Assembly: GCF_000024165.1 (NCBI RefSeq)
Contig: NC_013194.1
Span: 1,116,001-1,180,000, forward strand
Origin: Accumulibacter phosphatis
Lineage (GTDB): Bacteria; Pseudomonadota; Gammaproteobacteria; Burkholderiales; Rhodocyclaceae
Direction of reading: 5' to 3'
Length of the DNA: 64,000 nt
The notes under the pieces are model-generated. The model saw nothing but the letters and a program-made list of their open reading frames with translations, ran no database searches and was not told the origin of the DNA. Position numbers and translations under genes: made by a program. Numbering within the stretch: the first letter of the stretch is position 1; each line of letters begins with the position of its first letter. Of this stretch, positions 29,649 to 39,134 are shown piece after piece.

Positions 29649-31121
29649 TCAGGCGCGCAGACGCTGCAGCACCTGGCCGGCCGCATCCTGCAATTCGAGC
29701 TGCAGCGGCATCTTGCCGAGCGCATGCGTGGCGCAGGAGAGGCAGGGATCGAAGCAGCGGATGGCGACTTCGATATGGTTGAGCAGGCCTTCGCTGAGTT
29801 GGCGACCGTTCAGGTAACGGCGGGCGACGCGGCGGATCGCTTCGTTCATCGGCTGGTTGTTGTGCGTCGTCGATACGATCAGGTTGCACATCGTCACCAG
29901 GTCGTCGTCGCCGACGCGGTAGTGGTGGATCAGCGTTCCGCGCGGCGCCTCGATGACACCGACACCATCGCGGCTGCGGCTGCCGCTGGTGATCAGTTCG
30001 CTGCCCGAGAGGTCGTCGTCGTGCAACAGGTGCTTGATCGTCTCGGCGGCGTGCAGCATCTCGATCATGCGCGCCCAGTGATACGCCAGCGGCGCGTGGA
30101 TCAGCTTGCCCTGGCCGTGCTCCATGAACTCGCGGCGCTCGGCTTCGGCGAGCGGCGACGGAATCGACGCGCAGTTCTGTACGCGCGCCAGCGGGCCCAC
30201 CTTGTACCAGCCGTCCCGCGGCCCCAGCGCCGTCAGGAACGGGAACTTCATGTAGCTCCACGGCTTGACTTCCTCGCGGATCAGTTCGTGGTAGTCCTTG
30301 ACGTGGACGCCATCGACGATGATCTTGCCGTCGGCATCGCGGGCGCGCAGGCGGCCGTCGTAGAAGTCGAGCACGCCGTCGGCACCGACCAGCGACAGGA
30401 TGTTCGAAGGGAATCTGCCGAAAACGTCGTAGAGCGCGGGATCACTCGTGTGCAGGCGCTTGACGAGCTGCACGGCCTGGCGGCTCCAGCCGATGATCGG
30501 ATAGATGTCGGCGAGCAGGCCGTCGCGTTCGGCGCGGGTGAGCGCGCGGTTGACGCCACCGGGAATCGCCCCGGTGCCGTGGATGCGCTTGCCGGCGGTC
30601 AGGCGAATGACTTCCTGGCCGAACTTGCGCAACAGCACGCCTTGCCTGGCGACGTCGGGATGCGCGGCGGCGACGCCGACGATGTTGCGCCGGCCGGCCT
30701 CGCTGTCGAAACCGAAGAGCAGGTCGGGCGACGACAGGTGAAAGAAATGCAGTGCATGCGACTGCAGGATCTGGCCGTAGTGCATCAAGCGGCGCAATTT
30801 CTCGGCGCTTGGCGTCAGGCGGTCGGCACCGACCACGTGGTCAAGCGCCTTGGCCGCCGCCAGGTGATGCGAGACGGGGCAGATGCCGCACAGGCGCTGC
30901 ACCATTACCGGCACCTCCCAGTACGGGCGGCCCTGGATGAACTTCTCGAAACCGCGGAATTCGACGATGTGCAGGCGGACTTGCTGCACTTCATCGTTCT
31001 CGTCGAGCAAGAGCGTCACCTTGCCGTGCCCTTCGACGCGCGATACCGGATCGATCGCCACGCGGCGCAGCGTGCCGGCGCCGGCGTCGGCAGTCTCGAG
31101 TTCGAAGTTTTCGCTGGCCAT
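29649..31121 (-). CDS. hoxH: NAD-reducing hydrogenase large subunit HoxH
   Basis: The nickel-iron catalytic subunit of a group 3d bidirectional hydrogenase, 490 residues. The N-terminal Ni-binding pair is in RLCGICPVSHHLAAAKALDH (L1) and the C-terminal pair in DPCLSCATHALGKMPLQ (L2). Everything after the His/Ala of CATHA is the peptide removed by HoxW. The protein catalyses reversible H2 oxidation, passing electrons to HoxY. ATG start at 31121, eight bases after hoxY. The full set hoxF-U-Y-H-W is contiguous and in one direction. Confidence 0.96.
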   Translation of the reverse strand: MASENFELETADAGAGTLRRVAIDPVSRVEGHGKVTLLLDENDEVQQVRLHIVEFRGFEKFIQGRPYWEVPVMVQRLCGICPVSHHLAAAKALDHVVGADRLTPSAEKLRRLMHYGQILQSHALHFFHLSSPDLLFGFDSEAGRRNIVGVAAAHPDVARQGVLLRKFGQEVIRLTAGKRIHGTGAIPGGVNRALTRAERDGLLADIYPIIGWSRQAVQLVKRLHTSDPALYDVFGRFPSNILSLVGADGVLDFYDGRLRARDADGKIIVDGVHVKDYHELIREEVKPWSYMKFPFLTALGPRDGWYKVGPLARVQNCASIPSPLAEAERREFMEHGQGKLIHAPLAYHWARMIEMLHAAETIKHLLHDDDLSGSELITSGSRSRDGVGVIEAPRGTLIHHYRVGDDDLVTMCNLIVSTTHNNQPMNEAIRRVARRYLNGRQLSEGLLNHIEVAIRCFDPCLSCATHALGKMPLQLELQDAAGQVLQRLRA

Positions 31122-31129
31122 GGTCTGTC

Positions 31130-31684
31130 TCAGTCGAAATGCAGCAGGGGATGTCCGAGACGCGGGGTTCGGCCATCGAGCAGGTCGGTCAGGAACTTCC
31201 AGATCGCGTCGCCCGAGGGTGGGCAGCCGGGAATGAAGTAATCGACGCGAACGACTTCATGGATAGGGTGCACCTTGTCGAGCGGCAGCGGCAATTCCGG
31301 ATCGTTGGGGATCTGCCCACCGACGACCCCCGTGCCGGTCAGGTAGACCTCCTGCAGGCAAAGACCGAGGTCGAGATGGTTGCGCTGCGCCGGCAGGCCG
31401 CCATTGACCGCGCAGGCGCCGATGGCGATGAGGACCTTGCAGTTGCGGCGGAACTCGCGCAGCACGTGGATGTTCTCGGCGTTGCAGATGCCGCCTTCGA
31501 TCAGGCCGATGTCGCAGGGGCCACACTCCTTGAGGTCGGTCAAGGGCGAACGGTCGAAGTCGACGCGCTCGATCAGGTCGAGCAGCCGCTCGTCGATGTC
31601 GAGGCAAGACATGTGGCAACCGAAGCAACCGGCCAGCGAAGTCGTCGCGAGGCGCAGCTTCCGGGAGGGCAGGGCAGCGCTCAT
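31130..31684 (-). CDS. hoxY: NAD-reducing hydrogenase small subunit HoxY
   Basis: A protein of 184 residues from the ATG at 31684, one base after the hoxU stop; the upstream extension to 31798 overlaps hoxU and is not real. It binds one 4Fe-4S cluster next to the Ni-Fe site. Ligand Cys are in CFGCHMSCLD, CGPCDIGLIEG, IGACAVNGGLP and PGCPPSGDAIW. It is short, as in other NAD-reducing hydrogenases, without the extra clusters or Tat signal of uptake hydrogenases, so the enzyme is cytoplasmic. Confidence 0.95.
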   Translation of the reverse strand: MSAALPSRKLRLATTSLAGCFGCHMSCLDIDERLLDLIERVDFDRSPLTDLKECGPCDIGLIEGGICNAENIHVLREFRRNCKVLIAIGACAVNGGLPAQRNHLDLGLCLQEVYLTGTGVVGGQIPNDPELPLPLDKVHPIHEVVRVDYFIPGCPPSGDAIWKFLTDLLDGRTPRLGHPLLHFD

Positions 31685-31685
31685 G

Positions 31686-32429
31686 TCAGGCCTGCTCGTC
31701 GCGCGTGCCAGGCGTGCCAGCTGTCGCCGGCCGCTCGACCTGCATGCCGATCGGCTCGACGTCGTAACGGCGGCTGCCGATCGGCACGGCGAAGCCATGG
31801 CGTTTCTCGAGGATCACGCCGACCGGGCAGACGTGCGCCGCCTGGTCGGCGAGCGAGAAATCGGTATCGGCCAGCCGGCCGGACTCGGCATTGACGATCA
31901 GGTGCTTGGTGATGCCGCGGCCGGAGAGCGCGAAGATGTTCTTGCCGTCGACATCGCGACTGGCGCGCACGCACAATTCGCAGAGGATGCACCGGTTGAA
32001 CTCGAGCAGCACTTCGGGATGCGAGGCATCGACCGGCCGGTCGGGATAGAACTCCGGGAAGTGCGGGGAGAGCATTTCCAGCTCGTAGGCCAGTGCCTGC
32101 AGCATGCAGTTGCCGCTCTTCTCGCACGAGGGGCAGAAGTGATTGCCTTCGACGAAGAGCATCTGCAGCATCGTCCGCCGCTTGTCGTTGAGGTCCGGCG
32201 AATTGTTCTCGACCTCCATGCCGTCCTTGGCCGGCAGGGTACACGCCGAAACGTAGCGGCCGTTGGCCTTGACGGTGCACAGCTTGCAACTGCCCTGCGG
32301 CTTGAAGTCGGGGTGATGGCAGAGGTGCGGAATGAAGATCCCCGCCGCCATCGCCGCTTCCATGATTGTCTGCCCATCAGCGAAGGCGACGGGCAGGCCG
32401 TCGAGCAGCATGCTGGAGTCGTCGCTCAT
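31686..32429 (-). CDS. hoxU: NAD-reducing hydrogenase diaphorase subunit HoxU
   Basis: A NuoG-like iron-sulfur subunit of 247 residues carrying electrons between HoxY and HoxF. An N-terminal 2Fe-2S ferredoxin fold (IFIPHLCHHPDF, GSCKLCTVKANG, VSACTLPA) is followed by the His/Cys motif in FVEGNHFCPSCEKSGNC, then a 4Fe-4S motif CILCELCVRASRDVDG with AAHVCPVG. The ATG at 32429 overlaps the hoxF stop (ATGA) and has GGAGG upstream. There is no room for the long NuoG C-terminus, as expected for HoxU. Confidence 0.95.
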   Translation of the reverse strand: MSDDSSMLLDGLPVAFADGQTIMEAAMAAGIFIPHLCHHPDFKPQGSCKLCTVKANGRYVSACTLPAKDGMEVENNSPDLNDKRRTMLQMLFVEGNHFCPSCEKSGNCMLQALAYELEMLSPHFPEFYPDRPVDASHPEVLLEFNRCILCELCVRASRDVDGKNIFALSGRGITKHLIVNAESGRLADTDFSLADQAAHVCPVGVILEKRHGFAVPIGSRRYDVEPIGMQVERPATAGTPGTRDEQA

Positions 32430-34267
32430 GATTCGCCTCCCACGCCTCTCGCCGCGAAACCGAAGTGTGCCGCCGGGTCGTCGCGCCCGGTCATCTGGCG
32501 GGCGCTGGCCAATGCCTGGTCGAGGTCGAAGGCCGGCGCGAAGTCGAGCGAGCGCAGGCGTCGCTCGTAGGCCGGGCGAAACTTGTTCAGCGTGTCGAAC
32601 AAGGGATTGCAGGCCGTCTGGCCAAGGCCACAATGGCTGGCCGCGTGCAACAGGCGGTGGATCTTGAAGATCTCGCTGATGTCGTATTGCGAGCCGCGGC
32701 CATTGGCGATCTTGTCCATGCAGTTGGCGACCAGCGAGGTGCCGACCCGACACGGGGTACAGAAGCCGCAGCTCTCGTGCGCGAAGAAGTGGGCGAAGTT
32801 GCGGGCGACTTCGAACATGTCGCGATGGGCGCCGAAAACCATGAAGGCACCCGCCGTCGGCACGTCCTCGAAAGCTATGCGGCGCGAGAACTCGTGCATG
32901 GCCAGGCAGCTTCCCGACGGGCCGCTGACCTGCACCGCCTGGGCATTGCCGGCGCCGCAGTCGTTGAGCACTTGGCTCACCGCGACGCCGAACGGGTATT
33001 CGTAGATGCCCGGCGATTCGACGTCACCCGAGATCGACAGCAGCTTGGTGCCGGTCGACTGCTTGGTGCCGAGGCCGGCGAACCAGGCGCCGCCCCTGAC
33101 CGCGATCAGCGCCGCCTTGCAGAGGGTCTCGACGTTGTTCACCACCGTCGGCTGACCGCGGTAGCCCGCGTGGACCGGGAAGGGCGGGCGAATGCGCGGG
33201 ACGCCGCGCTTGCCTTCGAGCGACTCGAGCAATGCCGTTTCCTCGCCGCAGACATAGGCGCCGGCGCCGAGGTGGATGTCGATGTCGAAGGCGAGATCCG
33301 CGCGGCCGCACAGCGCCGGCCCGAGCAAGCCATTGCGCCGGCGGCGTTCGAGATTCTCCTGCAATGCCGGCAGCAGATAGGCGTACTCGCCGCGCAGGTA
33401 GAGTAGCCCCTTTTCGGCACCGATCGTCACGCCAGCGACGCTCATGCCGTCGAACACGAGATCGGCATGGCTCGTCAGCAGGACGCGATCCTTGAAGGTA
33501 CCGGGTTCCCCCTCGTCGGCGTTGCAGACCACGTAGCGCGCGGGCGGCGCATGCCGGCAGGTCGCCCGACGCGCCGACTCCCACTTGATGTAGGTGGTAA
33601 AGCCCGCGCCGCCGCGGCCGCGCAGGTTGGAGACCTTCATTTCGGCGAGCATCGCCTCGGGCCCGCGCGCTATGGCTGCCCGCAGCGCTTCGCCGGCTGG
33701 CGACTCGGTCGCCAGCACCGCGTCGCGGCGCCGGACGTTGTCGGTCACCACGAAGTACTCGCTCGGCCACTCGGCGAGCGGCACCTGCGCCCGGATCAGC
33801 TCGCAGAGGCGGTCGATGCGCTCTGCCGACATGCGCGTCATTGCCCTGCCGTTGACCAGCAGCGCCGGGCCCTGGTCGCACATGCCGGTGCAGGAGGTGG
33901 TATCGACGCTGACCAGACCATCCTCGGAAAGCTTGCCGCGCTCGATCCACAGTTTGTTGCACAGGCGATCCAGCAGGTCGCCGCTGCCCAGCATGCGGTC
34001 GGTGATGTTGTCCGAAAAGAGAACCCGATAGCGGCCCACCGGCGCCAGATGCAAGAACGAGTAGAAGCCGGCGACTCCCTCGACGCGTGCACGCGGCACT
34101 CCGACCGCCCGGGCGATCAGGGTCAGAGCGGCGGCCGGCAGGTAGCCCAGCGCCTCCTGCGCCTCGCGCAGAATCTGTACCAGTTCGCCCGGATCGCGGC
34201 GACGAGCGTCGAGGATCGGCAGCAACAACGCCTCGATCCGCCCTGCATCCATGCTCTCGTCCGTCAC
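32426..34267 (-). CDS. hoxF: NAD-reducing hydrogenase diaphorase subunit HoxF
   Basis: A fused NuoE-NuoF protein of 613 residues that binds FMN, NAD(H), a 2Fe-2S and a 4Fe-4S cluster. The NuoE-like part covers about 1-165 (Cys in TTSCTGMCDQGP). The NuoF-like part has LRGRGGAGFTTYIKWE (FMN/NAD loop), NADEGEPGTFKDR, GAGAYVCGEETALLESLEG and the cluster motif ESCGFCTPCRVGT. It starts at a GTG (34267) with GGGAG about ten bases upstream; an ATG five codons later is the alternative. First gene of hoxFUYHW, with a candidate FNR-type promoter about 40-85 bases upstream. Fusion of the NuoE part explains the absence of hoxE. Confidence 0.95.
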   Translation of the reverse strand: MTDESMDAGRIEALLLPILDARRRDPGELVQILREAQEALGYLPAAALTLIARAVGVPRARVEGVAGFYSFLHLAPVGRYRVLFSDNITDRMLGSGDLLDRLCNKLWIERGKLSEDGLVSVDTTSCTGMCDQGPALLVNGRAMTRMSAERIDRLCELIRAQVPLAEWPSEYFVVTDNVRRRDAVLATESPAGEALRAAIARGPEAMLAEMKVSNLRGRGGAGFTTYIKWESARRATCRHAPPARYVVCNADEGEPGTFKDRVLLTSHADLVFDGMSVAGVTIGAEKGLLYLRGEYAYLLPALQENLERRRRNGLLGPALCGRADLAFDIDIHLGAGAYVCGEETALLESLEGKRGVPRIRPPFPVHAGYRGQPTVVNNVETLCKAALIAVRGGAWFAGLGTKQSTGTKLLSISGDVESPGIYEYPFGVAVSQVLNDCGAGNAQAVQVSGPSGSCLAMHEFSRRIAFEDVPTAGAFMVFGAHRDMFEVARNFAHFFAHESCGFCTPCRVGTSLVANCMDKIANGRGSQYDISEIFKIHRLLHAASHCGLGQTACNPLFDTLNKFRPAYERRLRSLDFAPAFDLDQALASARQMTGRDDPAAHFGFAARGVGGES

Positions 34268-34311
34268 GACAGTCTCCCGCGCCCTCGGCAGTTTCTGCTA
34301 CGCCGTAGCCA

Positions 34312-34352
34312 AGTCTAGCGTCCCGGCTGCGGCAGGGGCTGATCCAGGTCAA
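34312..34352 (-). promoter_or_regulatory. Candidate FNR-like promoter of hoxFUYHW
   Basis: CTGATCCAGGTCAA at 34339-34352 matches the FNR consensus TTGAT-N4-ATCAA with two mismatches, one in each half. On the minus strand TAGACT (34312-34317) is a possible -10. With a start near 34305, the FNR-like centre lies at about -40.5, the same geometry as the ubiUVT promoter. The leader to hoxF would be about 38 bases. Weaker than the ubi site. Confidence 0.4.
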
Positions 34353-34488
34353 CGGAGGCGAGGAAAGGCGCGCGCAGGGCGAAAGCGACAATGGACCTCG
34401 CCTCACCGGAGCCTGCGCGTCGCTCCCCTACCATTGCGTGGTGCGTTGCAGCATAATGGCGATTCTGAGCACCATCCGGAGCCCCATC

Positions 34489-35907
34489 ATGCACTTTGAG
34501 ACCTCGCTGGACTATCTCGAAAGCCGGCCCTACGACGAAATCAGCGTCGGTGACAGCGCGTCGCTGGTACGCACCCTGCGCCCGGAGGACGTCAAGCTCT
34601 TCGCGCTGATGTCCGGGGATATGAACCCGGCGCTGGCCAACACCGAATTCCGGCACAGCGGCCTCTTCCGCGACTTCATCGCCCACGACATGTGGTCCGC
34701 CTCGCTGCTGTCGACGATCCTCGGCACACAGTTCCCGGGGCCGGGAACCGTCCTCATCGAGTCCACGCTGCATTTCTCGCGGCCGGTGACGATCGGCGAC
34801 ACGATTACCGTGACGGTGACGATCAGGCAGAAGTTCGATCACAACCACCACATCGTCCTCGACTGCGCGTGCGTCAACCAGGATGGCATGCTGGTGGTGT
34901 CGGGCAGCGCCGAAGTGCTGGCACCAGCCGAGAAGATCAAGACGAAGCGGACGGTGATGCCGGAAATCACCATCTCGGACAAGTACGCCCGCCTGCAGGT
35001 GCTGGTGGCGCGTGCCGCGGGACTGGCGCCGATCGACATGGCCGTCGTGCACCCGTGCGACCGCGAGTCGCTCAGGGGGGCGCTGCTGGCTGCCGAGGCG
35101 AACCTGATCGATCCCTTCCTGATCGGGCCGGAGCAGAAGATCAGGGCGGTTGCCGAGGAGAACGGCTTCGACCTCGGATCGCACCGCATCGTGAACGTCA
35201 AACACAGCCACGATGCCGCGGCAATGGCCGTCACGCTGGTGCGTAGCGGCGACGTCGAAGCGCTGATGAAGGGCAGCCTGCACACCGACGAACTGATGGC
35301 CGAGGTCATCTCCCGCGCCGCCGGCCTGCGCACCGAGCGCCGCATCAGCCACGTCTTCCTGATGGACGTGCCCACCTATCCGCGACCGATCATGATCACC
35401 GATGCGGCGATCAACATCCTGCCGACGCTCCAGGAGAAGGTCGACATCATCCAGAACGCCATAGATCTCGCCCACATCATCGGCACCCCCGAACCCAAGG
35501 TGGCGATTCTCTCGGCCGTCGAAACCGTCAATCCCAAGATCCAGTCCACCCTCGACGCCGCCGCCCTGTGCAAGATGGCCGACCGCGGCCAGATCAAGGG
35601 CGGCCTGCTCGACGGTCCGCTGGCCTTCGACAACGCCGTCTCGATCGTCGCCGCCAAGACCAAGGGGATCAATTCGGCGGTCGCCGGGCGGGCCGATATC
35701 CTGGTCGTCCCCGACCTCGAGTCCGGCAACATGATCGCCAAGCAGCTCGAATATCTCGCCAACGCGCTCAGCGCCGGCATCGTGCTCGGTGCGCGCGTGC
35801 CGATCGTCCTGACCAGTCGCGCCGACACCGCCGAAACGCGCATCGCCTCGTGCGTCATCGCGGCGCTGATCGCGCACGCCAACCGCGCCAAACAGCAGGC
35901 GGGCTGA
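34489..35907 (+). CDS. MaoC-like hydratase / phosphate acyltransferase fusion
   Basis: A protein of 472 residues. Residues of about 15-150 form a MaoC/hot-dog domain (RTLRPEDVKLFALMSGDMNP and LFRDFIAHDMWSASLLSTIL carry the catalytic Asp/His of R-hydratases). Residues of about 170-470 are a phosphate acetyl/butyryltransferase domain (TYPRPIMITDAAINILPTL, IVLGARVPIVLTSRADT). Bifunctional enoyl-CoA hydratase/phosphotransacylase proteins are known. The pairing could link R-3-hydroxyacyl-CoA supply (polyhydroxyalkanoate metabolism) with acyl-phosphate formation. The ATG at 34489 has CCGGAG upstream. No acetate kinase gene is next to it. Divergent from hoxF. Confidence 0.9.
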   Translation: MHFETSLDYLESRPYDEISVGDSASLVRTLRPEDVKLFALMSGDMNPALANTEFRHSGLFRDFIAHDMWSASLLSTILGTQFPGPGTVLIESTLHFSRPVTIGDTITVTVTIRQKFDHNHHIVLDCACVNQDGMLVVSGSAEVLAPAEKIKTKRTVMPEITISDKYARLQVLVARAAGLAPIDMAVVHPCDRESLRGALLAAEANLIDPFLIGPEQKIRAVAEENGFDLGSHRIVNVKHSHDAAAMAVTLVRSGDVEALMKGSLHTDELMAEVISRAAGLRTERRISHVFLMDVPTYPRPIMITDAAINILPTLQEKVDIIQNAIDLAHIIGTPEPKVAILSAVETVNPKIQSTLDAAALCKMADRGQIKGGLLDGPLAFDNAVSIVAAKTKGINSAVAGRADILVVPDLESGNMIAKQLEYLANALSAGIVLGARVPIVLTSRADTAETRIASCVIAALIAHANRAKQQAG

Positions 35908-36030
35908 TCCCCGCTCTGGCGGGTCAGGCGTCGCGCCACGCCCGCCAAAAAAAAGTTCCGCTGCCCGTAGCCGACGCAAGGCCGTGATTTCAAGGGCTTT
36001 CCGGCTCTCCGACAGGCCGTCTCCGGAAAA

Positions 36031-36071
36031 CTACATCTAGTAACATTGTTGCCTTCAGCCACTACATGTAG
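36031..36071 (+). promoter_or_regulatory. Two NrdR-type boxes upstream of nrdJ
   Basis: ACTACATCTAGT (core CTACATCTAG, 36031-36040) and ACTACATGTAGT (core CTACATGTAG, 36062-36071) are near-palindromes very like the NrdR box core CTATATATAG. Their centres are exactly 31 bases apart, the three-helical-turn spacing typical of tandem NrdR boxes. They lie about 105-145 bases before the ribonucleotide reductase ATG. NrdR represses RNR genes when dATP is high. Confidence 0.65.
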
Positions 36072-36175
36072 TAGCTTTACGTCTGTTGCGCCGGCCGGCG
36101 GCGAGGCGTCGCCGGTGCCGCCGCCGGCAGCCGCCGCCTGTTGATCACCATTACCCACCATCCGAGGGACAGACC

Positions 36176-39085
36176 ATGAGCCAGCTTGTACACCAGTTAC
36201 CCCTCTCGGCCATCGCCGAGGCGCCTGTCAACCTTCCGCTCGCGGAACAGGAAATCTCGGGCGAGGTGCTGGTCGAAAAGTACGCCAAGGGCAACGAAAC
36301 CTCGGTGCATGACGTGCGCCGGCGCGTCGCCCGCGCGCTCGCCGCCAACGAGGAAGAGAAGCAGCGCGGCCAGTGGGAAGCGCGCTTCCTGTGGGCGCAG
36401 GAAAACGGCTTCGTTCCCGCCGGCCGCATCAACTCGGCGGCCGGCACGACGCTCGCGGCGACCTTGATCAACTGCTTCGTGCAGCCGATCGGCGATTCCG
36501 TCGTCGAGATCGTCGACGGCAAGCCGGGCATATACAGCGCGCTCGCCGAGGCCGCCGAAACGATGCGCCGCGGCGGCGGCGTCGGCTACGACTTCTCGGC
36601 GATCCGACCGATGGGCGCGATCGTCAAGGGCACGCAGTCGCGCGCCTCCGGCCCGGTCTCCTACATGCGCGTCTTCGACCGCTCGTGCGAGACGGTCGAA
36701 TCCGCCGGTTCGCGGCGCGGCGCGCAGATGGGCGTACTGCGCTGCGACCACCCGGACATCGAAGTCTTCATCCACGCCAAGGACCACGGCGACCTGACCA
36801 ACTTCAACGTTTCGATCGCCGTCACCGACGCCTTCATGGAGGCCGTCGAAGCCGACGCCGAGGTCGAGCTGACGCACCGCGCCGAACCCAACGCCGACAT
36901 GAAACGGGCGAGCGCCTTCCAGCGCGACGACGGCATCTGGGTCTACCGCCGCGTGCGCGCGCGCGACCTCTGGGATCAGGTGATGAAATCCACCTACGAC
37001 CACGCCGAACCCGGAATCCTCTTCCTCGACCGCATGAACAAGGACAACAACCTCTACTACTGCGAAGTCATCGAGGCCACCAACCCGTGCGCCGAACAGC
37101 CGCTGCCGCCCTACGGCTGCTGCTGCCTGGGGTCGATCAACCTGACCCTGTTCGTCAAGGACGCCTTCAGCGCCCGCGCCGAGTTCGACTTCGCCGCTTT
37201 CGGCGAAGTCATCAAGGTGTCCACGCGCATGCTCGACAACGTTCTCGACGTCACCGCCTGGCCGCTCGACCGGCAACGCGAGGAGGCCGCCAACAAGCGG
37301 CGCGTCGGCCTTGGCTTCACCGGTCTCGGCGACACGCTGTGCATGCTGTGCCTGCGCTACGACCGGCCCGAAGCGACCGCGATGGGCGCGCGCATCTCCG
37401 AATTCATGCGCGACACCGCCTACCTCGCCTCGGTCGACCTGGCCAAGGAGCGCGGCGCCTTCCCGCTCTTCAACGCCGAACTCTACCTTTCCGGCGGCAA
37501 CTTCGCCTCGCGCCTGCCAACCGAGATCAAGGCCGAGATCCGCAAGCACGGCCTGCGCAACTCGCACCTGCTGTCGATCGCGCCCACCGGGACGATTTCG
37601 CTGGCTTTCGCCGACAACGCCTCGAACGGCATCGAACCGCCGTTCTCGTGGACCTACAGCCGCAAGAAGCGGATGGCCGACGGCACGCTCAAGGAATACG
37701 CCGTCGAAGACTACGCCTGGCGCCTCTACAAGCACCAGGGCGGCGACGTCGAGAAGCTGCCCGACTATTTCGTCACCGCGCTCGAAATCTCCGCCAAGGC
37801 GCACAAGGACATGGTCGCCGCCGTCGCGCCCTACATCGACACGTCGATCTCGAAGACCGTCAACGTCCCCGCCGACTACCCCTACGAAGACTTCCAGGAT
37901 CTCTACCTGAGCGCCTGGAAAGCCGGCCTCAAGGGACTTGCCACCTATCGCCCGAACGCGGTCCTCGGCTCGGTGCTGTCGGTCGGCTCACCGTCCGGGT
38001 CACAGTCGGTGTCACAGAAGCAAGCTGAAGACCGCAAGCAGCCGCAGGACTTCGAACTCGGCGACGCCAACCGCCGGCTGACCATCAAGACGCTGCCGGC
38101 CCCCGTCCTGGCCAGCCTGCGCTGGCCGAACCGTCCGCACCTGCCGGAAGGCAACATGGCGTGGACCTACATGATCGAGAGCACGCACGGCAAGTTCGCG
38201 CTCTTCGTCGGCCACGTAGACCAGGACGGCCGTAGCTGGCCGTTCGAAGTCTGGGTCAACGGCCCCGAGCAGCCGCGCGGCCTCGGCGCGGTGGCCAAGA
38301 CGCTGTCGATGGACATGCGCGCCAACGACCACGGCTGGCTGGCGCTCAAGCTCGAATCGCTGGCCAAGACGCCCGGCGACGAAGGCTTCGACATGCCTTT
38401 CCCGCCGCACGGCGAGCGCCAGCGCATGCCCTCGGTCGTCTCGGCGATGGCCCGGCTGATCCAGTACCGCGTCGAACGCCTCGACTCGTTCAAGCACGAA
38501 GGCCCGACGCCGGTGCTCGACGCGATGTTCAGCCGCAAGGAGCCGAAGACCGGCACCGACGGCACGCTCTCCTGGACGGTCGACATCTTCAATCCCGCCA
38601 CCGGCGAAGACTTCGTCCTTGGCCTCAAGGAGATCACCCTGCCCGACGGTGTCACTCGCCCGTACTCGGTCTGGCTCTCCGGCAACTACCCGCGCGCCCT
38701 CGACGGCCTGACCAAGCTGCTGTCCTTCGACATGCGCGTCCTCGACCCGGCGTGGATCGGCATGAAGCTGCGGAAACTGCTCGACTACCCTGAACCGCTC
38801 GGCGACTTCATGGCCTTCATCCCCGGTACCCGTCGCCAGACCAACTACCCCTCGACCGTCGCCTATCTCGCGCAGTTGATGATCCACCGCTACGCGATGC
38901 TCGGCATCCTCGACGAGAGCGGCCTGCCGCTGCAGCAGATGGGAATCCTGCAGACCCCTGCAGGCAGCACCGCGGCGCAGCCGACGGCTGGAAAGCTGTG
39001 CGGGGAGTGCGGGAACCTGACGATGATCCGGAAGGATGGGTGTGATTTCTGTACGGCTTGCGGGGCGGTGGGGAGTTGCGGGTGA
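36176..39085 (+). CDS. nrdJ: Adenosylcobalamin-dependent (class II) ribonucleotide reductase
   Basis: A protein of 969 residues that reduces ribonucleotides to deoxyribonucleotides with or without oxygen, making its radical from coenzyme B12. Family motifs: RRGGGVGYDFSAIRP, ESAGSRRGAQMGVL, EATNPCAEQPLPPYGCC (active-site loop), LLSIAPTGTISLAF. The C-terminal third (about 680-940) carries TSCPD-type domains. The tail CGECGNLTMIRKDGCDFCTACG has the Cys pairs that re-reduce the active site. The ATG at 36176 was chosen on family starts. Tandem NrdR-type boxes lie upstream. No class I or III RNR is in the window. Confidence 0.96.
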   Translation: MSQLVHQLPLSAIAEAPVNLPLAEQEISGEVLVEKYAKGNETSVHDVRRRVARALAANEEEKQRGQWEARFLWAQENGFVPAGRINSAAGTTLAATLINCFVQPIGDSVVEIVDGKPGIYSALAEAAETMRRGGGVGYDFSAIRPMGAIVKGTQSRASGPVSYMRVFDRSCETVESAGSRRGAQMGVLRCDHPDIEVFIHAKDHGDLTNFNVSIAVTDAFMEAVEADAEVELTHRAEPNADMKRASAFQRDDGIWVYRRVRARDLWDQVMKSTYDHAEPGILFLDRMNKDNNLYYCEVIEATNPCAEQPLPPYGCCCLGSINLTLFVKDAFSARAEFDFAAFGEVIKVSTRMLDNVLDVTAWPLDRQREEAANKRRVGLGFTGLGDTLCMLCLRYDRPEATAMGARISEFMRDTAYLASVDLAKERGAFPLFNAELYLSGGNFASRLPTEIKAEIRKHGLRNSHLLSIAPTGTISLAFADNASNGIEPPFSWTYSRKKRMADGTLKEYAVEDYAWRLYKHQGGDVEKLPDYFVTALEISAKAHKDMVAAVAPYIDTSISKTVNVPADYPYEDFQDLYLSAWKAGLKGLATYRPNAVLGSVLSVGSPSGSQSVSQKQAEDRKQPQDFELGDANRRLTIKTLPAPVLASLRWPNRPHLPEGNMAWTYMIESTHGKFALFVGHVDQDGRSWPFEVWVNGPEQPRGLGAVAKTLSMDMRANDHGWLALKLESLAKTPGDEGFDMPFPPHGERQRMPSVVSAMARLIQYRVERLDSFKHEGPTPVLDAMFSRKEPKTGTDGTLSWTVDIFNPATGEDFVLGLKEITLPDGVTRPYSVWLSGNYPRALDGLTKLLSFDMRVLDPAWIGMKLRKLLDYPEPLGDFMAFIPGTRRQTNYPSTVAYLAQLMIHRYAMLGILDESGLPLQQMGILQTPAGSTAAQPTAGKLCGECGNLTMIRKDGCDFCTACGAVGSCG

Positions 39086-39134
39086 GGTTTCGACGCCGTC
39101 ATGGAGCCGTTAGGCACAATTAGGGCTCCTCTGT

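Noticed and set aside
36197..37804. 535-residue open frame on the minus strand
   Set aside because: Antisense shadow of nrdJ.
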